From contig NZ_CP009922.3 of the NCBI RefSeq assembly GCF_000993785.3, positions 930,001 to 994,000 of the forward strand: 64,000 nucleotides of DNA. The letters run 5' to 3'. The stretch is from Streptomyces xiamenensis (GTDB taxonomy: Bacteria > Actinomycetota > Actinomycetes > Streptomycetales > Streptomycetaceae). Made by a program: the position numbers and the translations under genes. This document shows, in pieces, positions 32,797 through 41,224 of the stretch (position 1 is its first letter; each line of letters starts with the position of its first letter). The notes under the pieces were generated by a model, which saw only the letters and a list, made by a program, of their open reading frames with translations, had not been told where the DNA came from and made no database searches.

Positions 32797-34089
32797 GTGA
32801 ACGGCAGAAAGAACGGTGCGACGAAGCTCTGTTCGGCGCTCCTCGTGGCCGGTGCCCTGACCCTCACGGCCGCCTGCGGCGGCGGTGACAGCGGCGGCGG
32901 CGACGGCACGACCACCCTGCGCGTCGCCTGGTGGGGCAACGACACCCGCCAGGCGATCACCGAGGAAGTCCTCGACCTCTTCATGGAGAAGAACGAGGAC
33001 ATCAAGGTCGAGATGGAGTACTCCGACTGGGACAACTACTACGACCGGCTGACCACCCAGATGGCCTCCGGTGACGCCCCCGACGTGTTCTCCACCGAGA
33101 TCCGGCGGATGGGCGAGTTCGGCACCCGCAACGCGCTCGCCGACCTCGACGGCCTGGTGGACATGAGCGGTCTGGACCCCCAGCTGCTGCAGTCCGGCCA
33201 GCTGGAGGGGACCCAGTACGCCATACCCACCGGCGTCAACGCCTTCATCATCGCGGCCAACAAGACCGTCCTGGACGAGGCGGGCATCGAACTGCCCGAC
33301 GACACCACCTGGACCTGGGACGACTACCGCGACTTCGCCGCCGAGGTCACCGCCGCCACCGGCGACGGCACCTACGGCACCCAGCTGAGCTTCAACGACG
33401 CCTACCTCAACATCTACGCCCAGCAGCACGGCGAGATCTTCTACGGCGAGGACGGCAAGATCGGGATGTCCGAGGAGGTCATCGCCGACTGGTACACCTT
33501 CCAGCAGGACCTGATCGACTCCAAGGCCAGCCCCGACGCCTCGCGCAGCGCCGAACTCGGCTCCACCGGTGTCGAGGCCTCGCTGGTCGCCACCAACAAG
33601 GGTGCCTTCGGCATGTGGTGGTCCAACCAGCTGAACGCCATCACCACCGGCTCCGGCTCGGAGATCGTGCTGCTGCGGATGCCCAAGGACGCGGACGCCG
33701 TCAGCGGCGGCCACTTCCTGCAGCCCAACATGTTCTGGTCGGTCGCGGCCAGCAGCGGCAAGAAGGAGGCCGCGGGCCAGCTCGTCGACTTCCTGGTGAA
33801 CGACCCCGAGGCCGCCGCCATCATCGGCTCCGACCGCGGCCTGCCCCGCAACGAGGCCGTCCTGGAGGAGATCCGCGCCGGTCTGCCCGAGACCGACCAG
33901 GCGTCCCTGGAGTTCATCGGCGCGCTCGCCGACGAACTGAACGACCCGCCCAAGGCCAACCCGAACGGTGCCGGCGAGATGCCCGCCATGCTGGAGCGGT
34001 ACGGCCAGGAGGTCGTCTTCGGCCGGATGACCCCGCAGGAGGCCGCCTCCGGCTTCATCAGCGAGGCCAACTCCGTCCTCAGCAAGTAA
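32797..34089 (+). CDS. Extracellular sugar-binding lipoprotein
   Basis: A 430-aa solute-binding protein of family 1 (CUT1). The lipobox LTAAC puts the lipidated Cys at 27, followed by a GGGDSGGGDG linker. TTLRVAWWGND starts the mature fold, and SGDAPDVFSTEIRRMGEF is a typical stretch. AAGGAG lies 5 nt before the GTG start. It is placed third, after both permeases. A strong hairpin follows. Confidence 0.92.
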   Translation: MNGRKNGATKLCSALLVAGALTLTAACGGGDSGGGDGTTTLRVAWWGNDTRQAITEEVLDLFMEKNEDIKVEMEYSDWDNYYDRLTTQMASGDAPDVFSTEIRRMGEFGTRNALADLDGLVDMSGLDPQLLQSGQLEGTQYAIPTGVNAFIIAANKTVLDEAGIELPDDTTWTWDDYRDFAAEVTAATGDGTYGTQLSFNDAYLNIYAQQHGEIFYGEDGKIGMSEEVIADWYTFQQDLIDSKASPDASRSAELGSTGVEASLVATNKGAFGMWWSNQLNAITTGSGSEIVLLRMPKDADAVSGGHFLQPNMFWSVAASSGKKEAAGQLVDFLVNDPEAAAIIGSDRGLPRNEAVLEEIRAGLPETDQASLEFIGALADELNDPPKANPNGAGEMPAMLERYGQEVVFGRMTPQEAASGFISEANSVLSK

Positions 34090-34097
34090 CACCGAGC

Positions 34098-34134
34098 CGG
34101 CCCGCGCACCCCCTCACGGTGGGTGCGCGGGCCG
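34098..34134 (+). terminator. Hairpin after the binding-protein gene
   Basis: A 14-bp perfect stem (34098-34111 with 34121-34134) and a 9-nt loop, 36 nt before the next gene. It may end most transcripts or lower expression of the dehydrogenase relative to the transporter. Confidence 0.7.
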
Positions 34135-34169
34135 TCGGCCGTACCACCGCCACACAGGGAGAACCAGGG

Positions 34170-35477
34170 ATGACCCGCCGCTACGCCTTCGTCGGACTCG
34201 GCAACCGGGCGCAGATGTATGTCGACGCGCTGCTGGGCGACTGGAGCGACACCGGACAGATCAGCGCGCTCTGCGACATCAACCGCACGCGCATGGACTA
34301 CTACAACCAGCTCATCACCGCCACCGGGCGCGAGGCGGTGCCGACGTACACCCCCGACGCGTTCGACGCGCTGCTGGAGCAGGCCGACGTGGTCGTGGTC
34401 ACCACCATGGACTCCACCCACGCCCACTACGTGTGCGCGGCGCTGGACGCCGGCCGGGACGTCGTGGTGGAGAAGCCGCTGACGATCGACGCGGAGAGCT
34501 GCGCGCGGATCGCCGACGCCGCGGAGCGCAACCCCGGGCAACTGGTCGTCACCTTCAACTACCGCTACTCGCCCCGCAACTCGGCGGTACGGCAGGTCAT
34601 CGCGGACGGCCGGATCGGCGATGTCACCTCGGTCCACTTCGAGTGGGCGCTGGACACCATCCACGGCGCCGACTACTTCCGCCGCTGGCACCGGCGCAAG
34701 CACGAGTCCGGCGGGCTGCTGGTGCACAAGTCCACCCACCACTTCGACCTGGTCAACTGGTGGCTGGCGGCCAGCCCCGAGCTGGTGTTCTCCCAGGCGG
34801 ACCTGCGGTTCTACGGCAGCGAGGAGGCCGGCGCCGAGCAGGCGGGCGAGCGCCCCGAGCGCGGCCAGGGCTCGCCCGGCCTGGGCTCCGACCCGTTCAT
34901 CCTGGACATCTCGATCGACCCGAAGCTCAAGGCGCTGTACCTGGACGCCGAGCACGAGGACGGCTACATCCGCGACCAGGACGTGTTCGCGGACGGGGTG
35001 ACGATCGAGGACAACATGTCGGTGCTGGTGCGGTACGACAACCGCGCGCTCCTGACGTACTCGCTGAACGCCCACTCCCCGTACGAGGGCTACCGGGCCG
35101 TCTTCAACGGCACCCGAGGACGCCTGGAGCTGGAGGTCGTCGAGCGCTCCTGGACCCCGCCGCACGCCGCGGTCGACCCCTCGGCGGCCAGCAAGTCGAA
35201 GGCCGAGGGCGTCTCGGAGCGCCTCACGCTCCAGGAGCACTGGAAGCGGGCCGAGGAGATCGAGATCCCCTCGGGCGAGGGCGGTCACGGCGGCGGCGAC
35301 CGGCTGCTGCTGAACGACGTCTTCCGCGGCCCCGACAACGACCCGCTGGCCCGCCAGGCCGGCTACCGCGACGGCATCCGCAGCGTCCTGACGGGCGTGG
35401 CCGCCAACGAGTCCGTGCGCACCGGGGCGCCGGTCCACCTCACGGACGAGGGAACGAAGCTGCTGCCGCGAGCCTGA
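34170..35477 (+). CDS. Gfo/Idh/MocA-family oxidoreductase of the sugar island
   Basis: A 435-aa NAD(P)-dependent dehydrogenase. The Rossmann motif is YAFVGLGNRAQMYV, the catalytic-domain motif VVEKPLTID is near 102, and HESGGLLVHKSTHHFDLVNWW follows in the C-terminal domain. It sits downstream of the ABC genes, so it probably acts first on the imported sugar or glycoside. It is about 50 aa longer than the family member at 7.5 kb, mainly from a linker near residue 220 (EEAGAEQAGERPERGQG). Confidence 0.87.
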   Translation: MTRRYAFVGLGNRAQMYVDALLGDWSDTGQISALCDINRTRMDYYNQLITATGREAVPTYTPDAFDALLEQADVVVVTTMDSTHAHYVCAALDAGRDVVVEKPLTIDAESCARIADAAERNPGQLVVTFNYRYSPRNSAVRQVIADGRIGDVTSVHFEWALDTIHGADYFRRWHRRKHESGGLLVHKSTHHFDLVNWWLAASPELVFSQADLRFYGSEEAGAEQAGERPERGQGSPGLGSDPFILDISIDPKLKALYLDAEHEDGYIRDQDVFADGVTIEDNMSVLVRYDNRALLTYSLNAHSPYEGYRAVFNGTRGRLELEVVERSWTPPHAAVDPSAASKSKAEGVSERLTLQEHWKRAEEIEIPSGEGGHGGGDRLLLNDVFRGPDNDPLARQAGYRDGIRSVLTGVAANESVRTGAPVHLTDEGTKLLPRA

Positions 35478-35489
35478 GGACGGCGGCCC

Positions 35490-35514
35490 CGGCCTCCCGG
35501 TGACCGGGAGGCCG
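35490..35514 (+). terminator. Terminator of the sugar island
   Basis: A 10-bp stem (CGGCCTCCCG at 35490-35499 with 35505-35514) and a 5-nt loop, 12 nt after the stop codon. Confidence 0.7.
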
Positions 35515-35532
35515 GGAGGCCGGGAGGCCGGG
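35505..35532. repeat. 8-bp tandem repeat extending a terminator arm
   Basis: CGGGAGGC is repeated three times (35505-35528) and then begins a fourth copy. The first copy is the 3' arm of the terminator, which suggests slippage expansion from it. Confidence 0.7.
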
Positions 35533-35549
35533 GCGGGCGGCCGAGGTCC

Positions 35550-35555
35550 TAGACT
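35550..35555 (+). promoter_or_regulatory. -10 box of a probable leaderless transcript
   Basis: TAGACT ends 7 nt before the ATG at 35563, so transcription would start at the start codon. The -35 region is not clear. Confidence 0.5.
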
Positions 35556-35562
35556 CGTGCGC

Positions 35563-36504
35563 ATGCAGACCGCAGGGGCCGGGGCGGCCGTCGAAGCCGT
35601 GGGATTGGTCAAGCGGTACGGGGAGGTCACCGCCGTCGACGGGCTCGATCTCACCGTCGGGCGGGGCACCGTCACCGCCGTCCTCGGGCCCAACGGGGCG
35701 GGCAAGACGACCACCATCGAGGCCTGCGAGGGCTATCGGCGGCCCGACGCGGGCACGCTCAGGGTGCTCGGGCTCGACCCCTACCTCCCCGCGGAGGCCG
35801 CCGCCCTGCGGCCCCGGATCGGCGTCATGCTCCAGAGCGACGGCGTCTACCCCGGCGTGCGCGCCCTGGAGATGCTGCGGCACATGGCCACCCTGTACGC
35901 GCACCCCCTCGATGTCGACGCCCTCGCCGAGCGGCTCGGCCTCGCCTCCTGCGGCCGTACCCCCTACCGCCGGCTCTCCGGCGGCCAGCGCCAGCGGCTC
36001 GCGCTCGCCCTGGCCGTCGTCGGCCGACCCGAGCTGGTCTTCCTGGACGAGCCCAGCGCCGGCCTGGACCCCCAGGGCCGCCACGCCACCTGGGAGCTGG
36101 TCCGCGAGCTGCGCGCCGCCGGCGTCACCACCGTGCTCACCACCCACTTCATGGACGAGGCCGAGGAACTGGCCGACGAGGTGGCCATCATCGACGGCGG
36201 CAAGGTCATCGCGCACGGCAGCCCCGCCGCGCTGTGCCAGGGCGGTGCCGCCGACACCCTGCGCTTCGGCGGTCCGCCCGCCCTCGACCTCACCTCCCTC
36301 AAGGCCGCGCTCCCGGCCGGCAGCGACGTCAGCGAGCCGGTGCCCGGCTCCTACCGCGTCTCCGGCGAGATCGACCCCCGGCTGCTGGCCACCGTCACCG
36401 CGTGGTGCGCCCAGCACGGCGTCATGCCGGACCGCATCACCACCCGCCGGCACACCCTGGAGGATGTCTTCCTCGAACTGACGGGCAAGGAGCTGCGTTC
36501 ATGA
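35563..36504 (+). CDS. ABC transporter ATP-binding protein (exporter type)
   Basis: A 313-aa ATPase of the DrrA/CcmA-like class. Walker A is LGPNGAGKTT (41-50), the signature LSGGQRQR is near 140, and Walker B is LVFLDEPSAGLDP. A C-terminal domain of about 90 residues is present, as in multidrug or lipid exporters. The next gene overlaps by 4 bp and encodes its permease. There is no ribosome site; the start appears leaderless. Confidence 0.9.
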   Translation: MQTAGAGAAVEAVGLVKRYGEVTAVDGLDLTVGRGTVTAVLGPNGAGKTTTIEACEGYRRPDAGTLRVLGLDPYLPAEAAALRPRIGVMLQSDGVYPGVRALEMLRHMATLYAHPLDVDALAERLGLASCGRTPYRRLSGGQRQRLALALAVVGRPELVFLDEPSAGLDPQGRHATWELVRELRAAGVTTVLTTHFMDEAEELADEVAIIDGGKVIAHGSPAALCQGGAADTLRFGGPPALDLTSLKAALPAGSDVSEPVPGSYRVSGEIDPRLLATVTAWCAQHGVMPDRITTRRHTLEDVFLELTGKELRS

Positions 36505-37283
36505 CCGCCACCGAGGCGACCGGCACCGCCCTCACCCCGCGGCCCGCGCCCGCCCCGCTGTCCCGGATGATCGCCGCCCAGGCCGCCCTGGAGACGCGGA
36601 TGCTGCTGCGCCACGGCGAGCAGCTGCTGCTCACCGTGGTCATCCCGACCCTCCTGCTCGTCCTGTTCAGCGCGGTGCGGATCGTGGACACCGGCGACGG
36701 CGAGCGCGTGGACTTCCTCGCCCCCGGCATCCTGGCCCTGGCCGTGGTCTCCACCGCCTTCACCGGCCAGGCGATCGCCACCGGCTTCGAGCGCCGCTAC
36801 GGCGTCCTCAAGCGGCTCGGCGCCTCCCCGCTGCCGCGCTGGGGCCTGCTGTGCGGCAAGACCTGCGCCGTCCTGGTCACCCTCGCGCTCCAGACGGTTC
36901 TGCTCACCGGTACGGCGCTGGCCCTGGGCTGGTCCCCGCGCGGCAATCCGCTGGCCCCGGCCGTGCTGATGCTGCTGGGCACCGCCGCGTTCTCCGGTCT
37001 GGGCCTGCTGCTGGCGGGCACCGTGCGCGCCGAGGCCACCCTCGCGGCGGCCAATCTGATCTTCATCCTGCTGCTGCTCGGCGGTGGCGTGGTCGTCCCG
37101 CTGGAGAACTTCCCCGACGCCCTGCGCGGTCTCCTGGAACTGCTGCCGGTCAGCGCCCTGTCCACCGGTCTGCGCGACGTCCTCCAGGACGGCGCCGCCA
37201 TGCCCTGGGGCCAGGCGGCCGTCCTGGCCGCGTGGTCCGTGGTCTCGCTGACCGCCGCCGCCCGCTTCTTCCGCTGGGAATGA
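36501..37283 (+). CDS. ABC-2 type transporter permease
   Basis: A 260-aa ABC-2 membrane subunit with six helices. TAFTGQAIATGFERRYGVLKRLGASPL is the typical coupling region, and VPLENFPDALRGLLELLPVSALSTGLRD the family's conserved C-terminal stretch. Its start overlaps the ATPase stop (ATGA). The location just before ctaA suggests a link to haem or cytochrome oxidase biogenesis, but the exported substrate is unknown. Confidence 0.9.
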   Translation: MTATEATGTALTPRPAPAPLSRMIAAQAALETRMLLRHGEQLLLTVVIPTLLLVLFSAVRIVDTGDGERVDFLAPGILALAVVSTAFTGQAIATGFERRYGVLKRLGASPLPRWGLLCGKTCAVLVTLALQTVLLTGTALALGWSPRGNPLAPAVLMLLGTAAFSGLGLLLAGTVRAEATLAAANLIFILLLLGGGVVVPLENFPDALRGLLELLPVSALSTGLRDVLQDGAAMPWGQAAVLAAWSVVSLTAAARFFRWE

Positions 37284-37348
37284 CCGGGAACGGGCCGAAC
37301 CCACCCCCTCGTGAAAACGCGCACAAGCTCGGGGCCTACCATGAGCGG

Positions 37349-38341
37349 GTGCTGAAAGCAGTGCGAAACCCCCTCGCGTACATTGCCGAGCGCTGGACGC
37401 CGCGTCCCGAGACCGTGCGCCGCGCCGCGTTCACCGCGCTGGTGATGAGCGTGCTCATCATCGTCACCGGTGGCGCCGTCCGGCTGACCGGCTCCGGCCT
37501 CGGCTGCGACACCTGGCCCAAGTGCACCGACGACTCGCTCACCACCACCTCCGAGATGGGGGTGCACGGGCTGATCGAGTTCGGCAACCGGATGCTGACG
37601 TACGTGGTCTCCGCCGCCGTCGGCTGGACGATCATCGCGGCCCGCGCGGCCAAGCCGCGCCGCCACCCGCTGACCCGGATGGCCTGGGCCCAGTTCTGGG
37701 TGGTCATGAGCAACGCCGTCATCGGCGGCATCACCGTGCTCACCGAGCTGAACCCGTGGATCGTCGCCGGCCACTTCCTGGCCGCGATGGCGCTGCTGAC
37801 CACCACCACCCTCACCTGGCTGCGCGCCCGCGAGGGCGACGACCCGCCGCGCCCGCTGGTGGGTGTGCCGGTGCGCCGTGCCGTGTTCGGCCTGACCGTG
37901 CTCACCGGGGTCCTGCTGGTGGCCGGCACCGCCGTGACGGGCAGTGGCAAGCACGCCGGGGACAGCGGGGACATCGAGCGGATGCCGTTCGACTGGGAGA
38001 CCGTCACCCGGGTGCACTCGATGCTCGCCTGGTCGGTGGCGCTCGGCGCGCTCGCCGTGTGGCTGGTGCTGCGTCTGGTGGACGCCCCGGCGGGGCCGCG
38101 CGCCCGTTCCCGCGATCTGCTGCTGATCGTCCTGTCCCAGGGCGCGATCGGTTATGTGCAGTACGCGCTGGACGAGCCGGAGTGGCTGGTCGGGATCCAC
38201 ATGTTCGGATCGACGCTGGTGTGGATCGCGATGCTGCGGCTGCTGCTGTCCACCCGGGAGCGCGGGCTCGCGCCGGGCCCCGAGGTCCGCGCGGAGCCCC
38301 CGGCGGGTGACCCGGCGGCGAGGGAACCTCAGCCCGTCTGA
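37349..38341 (+). CDS. ctaA: Haem A synthase (COX15/CtaA)
   Basis: A membrane protein of about 330 aa that oxidises haem O to haem A for cytochrome aa3 oxidase. CtaA features are IVTGGAVRLTGSGLGCDTWPKC in the first helix, with the two loop Cys; MGVHGLIEFGNRML with a haem-ligand His; VAGHFLAA; RVHSMLAW; and VGIHMFGSTLVW. The first codon is uncertain; GTG 37349 gives the usual N-terminus (LKAVRNPLAYIAERWTP) and has TACCAT 6 nt upstream. The 3' end overlaps the convergent gene by 13 bp. CtaB, the preceding enzyme, is 1.6 kb away. Confidence 0.88.
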   Translation: MLKAVRNPLAYIAERWTPRPETVRRAAFTALVMSVLIIVTGGAVRLTGSGLGCDTWPKCTDDSLTTTSEMGVHGLIEFGNRMLTYVVSAAVGWTIIAARAAKPRRHPLTRMAWAQFWVVMSNAVIGGITVLTELNPWIVAGHFLAAMALLTTTTLTWLRAREGDDPPRPLVGVPVRRAVFGLTVLTGVLLVAGTAVTGSGKHAGDSGDIERMPFDWETVTRVHSMLAWSVALGALAVWLVLRLVDAPAGPRARSRDLLLIVLSQGAIGYVQYALDEPEWLVGIHMFGSTLVWIAMLRLLLSTRERGLAPGPEVRAEPPAGDPAAREPQPV

Positions 38342-39411
38342 GGCACGCGCTGCGCGGGGGCCCGTTCCTCCAGCCGGTAGACGCCGCGGGCGGTGCCGCC
38401 GCTGATGCGGTCGGCGATCCGCCGGGCGTCCGCCCGCGAGCACTCCCCCTGGGTGATCCACTCCCCCAGCAGCCGTGTCATGGCCCGCTGGTACTGCCGC
38501 ACCCGCACCACGTGGAGTTCGGGCAGCCCGCGCGCCCCGGTGGAGAACAGCAGCTTGCCGAACGGCGCCCGTGCCAGGGTGACGGCCGGTTCCGGACCCA
38601 CATCGGCGTAGACATGCGGAAAGGCCGCGGCCAGCCGGGCCGCGGCCTCGTGGTGCGGGCGGCGCGGCAGCAGCACGATGACGGCCCGGCCGGCGGTCGC
38701 GCGCAGCAGCGGGATCAGCGGCCGGGGGTCGGCGCAGCGCAGTTGTACGGGGAGCCCGCAGGCGAACGCGGCCCACAGCAGGTGCCCGGTGAGGGCGGGC
38801 TCGGTACGGCGCCGGCCGCAGGCGAGCCAGCGGCCGGCCGCGCGGCGTACCTCGGCGGGTTCCGGCGGTGCGCCGTCCCGCAGGGTCGCCGCGTCGCACA
38901 CGAAGGCGACGGCGCACCGGGCGGCGGAGTGCAGGGCCTGGGCGATGTCCTGCGGAAAGGTGCGCACTCCCCCGCCGCGGTCGGCGACCCGGGCGGCGAG
39001 CGCGGTGAGGGCGACCAGTTCGTGGGCCCGGGAGCCGGCGGCGGCGGCGAGTTCGCGGACATCCGTCACCGCGTCGCTCTCCCCGTCCCCGGTTCCCTCT
39101 CCCTCGCCGGGTATCGAGGGGTCCACGAGGTAGGTGTGGATGCCGCTGCCGCGCAGCAGGGCCCGGGTGGCCGCGTACGCCCCGAGTTCTCGCCGCCGGG
39201 CCAGGTAGCGCACGGCCGTGGTGTGCGGGGGCAGCCCGAGCAGCGGGGGGCACCAGCGGCGCAGCGCGAGGCCCGTGGTGGTGTCGTAGGAACTCCCGGT
39301 GCCGGCGGGTCCGCCGAGCGCGGCGGCGAGTTGCCGCTCGAAGGTGCCGAGGCCCAGTTCCCCGTGGAGCACGCCGTGACCGTGCTGATCCACCAGGGGC
39401 GAGGTGTGCAT
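38329..39411 (-). CDS. Amidohydrolase-like TIM-barrel protein with altered active site
   Basis: A 360-aa protein of the amidohydrolase-2 (FluG-N/uronate isomerase-like) group. An HxH-type metal motif is at the N-terminus (LVDQHGHGVL), and the C-terminus reads ADRISGGTARGVYRLEE, like the NARRLYGL end of the family. At strand 8, where active members have a metal-binding Asp (usually FSTDA or FGSDA), the sequence is FSTGARGLPELHVV, so the Asp is Gly. It may be non-catalytic or use a different metal site. The start at 39411 follows AGGCGG. It is convergent with ctaA. Confidence 0.7.
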   Translation of the reverse strand: MHTSPLVDQHGHGVLHGELGLGTFERQLAAALGGPAGTGSSYDTTTGLALRRWCPPLLGLPPHTTAVRYLARRRELGAYAATRALLRGSGIHTYLVDPSIPGEGEGTGDGESDAVTDVRELAAAAGSRAHELVALTALAARVADRGGGVRTFPQDIAQALHSAARCAVAFVCDAATLRDGAPPEPAEVRRAAGRWLACGRRRTEPALTGHLLWAAFACGLPVQLRCADPRPLIPLLRATAGRAVIVLLPRRPHHEAAARLAAAFPHVYADVGPEPAVTLARAPFGKLLFSTGARGLPELHVVRVRQYQRAMTRLLGEWITQGECSRADARRIADRISGGTARGVYRLEERAPAQRVPQTG

Positions 39412-39437
39412 ATTCCGCCTAACGCCCGAAACCGCTT

Positions 39438-39764
39438 TCAGGTATTGCGGGGTCCGCCGATCTGGAGGCCCGCCATGCGGGTCCATTCGTAGGGCCCGGT
39501 GCGTACCTTCGCGGCGAGCGGGGCGTCGAAACCGTCCCGGGGGGTGATTCCCGCTGCTTCGAGGGCCTGCCGGGCGGTGTCGCCGTCCAGTGCCATCAGA
39601 TCTCCCCAGTCGCCGTCGGCGGCCACGAGGACGATACGGGCACCGCGTGCGCCGACGTGGCTCACGGTGGCCTCGGCGGAGCCGCCGTGGGAGCGGGCGA
39701 AGGCGGTGATCTGCCGGGTGAGCCGCTTGCCTGCCCGGTCGGTGCGGGTTGTCATGCCCGGCAT
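39438..39764 (-). CDS. Conserved hypothetical protein, about 108 aa
   Basis: A small soluble protein with no recognised domain. It is basic at the N-terminus (TDRAGKRLTRQITAFARSHGG) and contains ARIVLVAADGDWGDLMA and VRTGPYEWTRMAGLQIGG. Starts at 39764 and 39755 are both possible and neither has a good ribosome site. It lies between the amidohydrolase-like gene and ctaB on the same strand. Codon use is as in its neighbours, which supports a real gene. Confidence 0.6.
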   Translation of the reverse strand: MPGMTTRTDRAGKRLTRQITAFARSHGGSAEATVSHVGARGARIVLVAADGDWGDLMALDGDTARQALEAAGITPRDGFDAPLAAKVRTGPYEWTRMAGLQIGGPRNT

Positions 39765-39837
39765 GTTACGGCGCGGTAATCGGGTGGGGGAACACCCCCC
39801 GGCCGGCGGCCGGGAGCGCCCGTGGACCGTTCGTCCG

Positions 39838-39872
39838 TTCCTCCGGGGATTGCACCCGATGCCCCGGAGGAA
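39838..39872. terminator. Terminator after ctaB
   Basis: An 11-bp perfect stem (39838-39848 with 39862-39872) and a 13-nt loop, 36 nt beyond the ctaB stop on the minus strand. Confidence 0.65.
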
Positions 39873-39908
39873 GGGCCCGCTCGCCCCTTCTTCCGGGCGC
39901 GCCCGGCC

Positions 39909-40856
39909 TCAGCGCAGGAACGGGTCGACGGCCACCGCGATGAAGATCAGGGAGACGTAGGTGATGGACCAGTGGAACAGCCGCATCTCCTTGAGCCGGG
40001 AGCCGGTCATCCCGGCCCGGGCGCGCGCCTGGAGCGTGTGCGCCTCCCACAGCCACCACACGCCGGCGGCCACCGCGACGGCCGGGTAGAACCACCCGAC
40101 GTACCCCAGCGGCCACAGCAGCAGCGAGACCCCGACCATCACCCAGCTGTAGACGACGATCTGCCGGGCCACCACCTTGTTGCTCGCGACCACGGGCAGC
40201 ATGGGCACCCCGGCCCGCGCGTAGTCCTCGCGGACCTTCATGGACAGCGGCCAGTAGTGCGGCGGGGTCCAGAAGAAGATGACCAGGAAGAGGATCACCG
40301 CGGCCCAGGACAGCGAGTTGGTCACCGAGGACCAGCCGATGACCACCGGCAGACAGCCGGCGATGCCGCCCCACACGATGTTCTGCGCGGTACGGCGCTT
40401 GAGCCACATGGTGTAGACGAGGACGTAGAACAGCAGCGCGCCCAGCGCCAGCGCCGCCGACAGCCAGTTGACCAGCAGGCCGAACATCGCGGTGGAGACC
40501 ACCGCGAGCGAGATGCCGAAGACCAGGCATTCCGCCGGGCTGACGATCCCGGTGACCAGCGGCCGGTTCGACGTGCGGTGCATGAGCGCGTCGATGTCGC
40601 GGTCGTAGTACATGTTCAGCGCGTTGGCGCCGCCCGCCGACAGATAACCCGCCGTAACGGTAACGATCACCAACCAGAGGTCGGGAACCCCTTGCTGAGC
40701 GAGGAACATCACCGGGATGGTGGTGATGAGCAAGGTCTCGATGATGCGGGGCTTGGTCAGCGCGATGAACGCCCTGATCCGGGCTCCACGCGTCCACTGG
40801 CCGGAGCCGGTACCGCGCTCTGCCACCGGACGGGAATCGACGGCCGTCACGGACAC
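39909..40856 (-). CDS. ctaB: Protohaem IX farnesyltransferase (haem O synthase)
   Basis: A 315-aa UbiA-family prenyltransferase with nine hydrophobic segments. It attaches farnesyl to haem B, the step before CtaA. The prenyl-diphosphate motif is [23 protein letters not shown] (about 78-100), and [29 protein letters not shown] is the second conserved loop. A GTG start at 40856 is chosen, with a second GTG two codons later. It is divergent from tkt across a 368-nt gap. Confidence 0.93.
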   Translation of the reverse strand: MSVTAVDSRPVAERGTGSGQWTRGARIRAFIALTKPRIIETLLITTIPVMFLAQQGVPDLWLVIVTVTAGYLSAGGANALNMYYDRDIDALMHRTSNRPLVTGIVSPAECLVFGISLAVVSTAMFGLLVNWLSAALALGALLFYVLVYTMWLKRRTAQNIVWGGIAGCLPVVIGWSSVTNSLSWAAVILFLVIFFWTPPHYWPLSMKVREDYARAGVPMLPVVASNKVVARQIVVYSWVMVGVSLLLWPLGYVGWFYPAVAVAAGVWWLWEAHTLQARARAGMTGSRLKEMRLFHWSITYVSLIFIAVAVDPFLR

Positions 40857-41224
40857 CCCTGATTCTGCGAGATCAGCGTCGGGGCTCCGGCGACGCGACG
40901 GTTCTCCGCCACGGGCCGCTCACGGACGCCCCTCACATGAACACCGTCACTCTAGACGCCCGAGATACCCACCTTGTCTTCGGGGTGGCCCCCGCGCGGG
41001 CGCGCCGCCCGCGACGGCGCGGTACGCCCTGGAATGGTGGTGCGCGTCATCGCCGTCACGGCCGGCACCGTCGCCGGGCGCGGCCCGCCCACTGGATGAA
41101 CGCGGCCACAGGGGCGACGCCCGCCAGAGGTAGGCTCGGCACCGCCCGGTGAGCCTCGCGCCGCTTCCGGTGGGAGAACGCATCACCGGACCTACCCGAC
41201 CGCGGAGAGGAGCCCTGACGCAGG
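40857..41224. promoter_or_regulatory. Divergent intergenic region of ctaB and tkt
   Basis: These 368 nt hold no convincing gene. For ctaB (minus strand), TAGAGT at 40949-40954 lies 18 nt from GACAAG at 40973-40978. For tkt (plus strand), TAGGCT at 41131-41136 is the best -10, with a poor -35. No clear operator was seen. Confidence 0.5.

Noticed and set aside
40937..41152. A 71-codon frame in the ctaB-tkt intergenic region.
   Set aside because: No ribosome site, Arg-rich random composition, and it overlaps promoter elements for both flanking genes.
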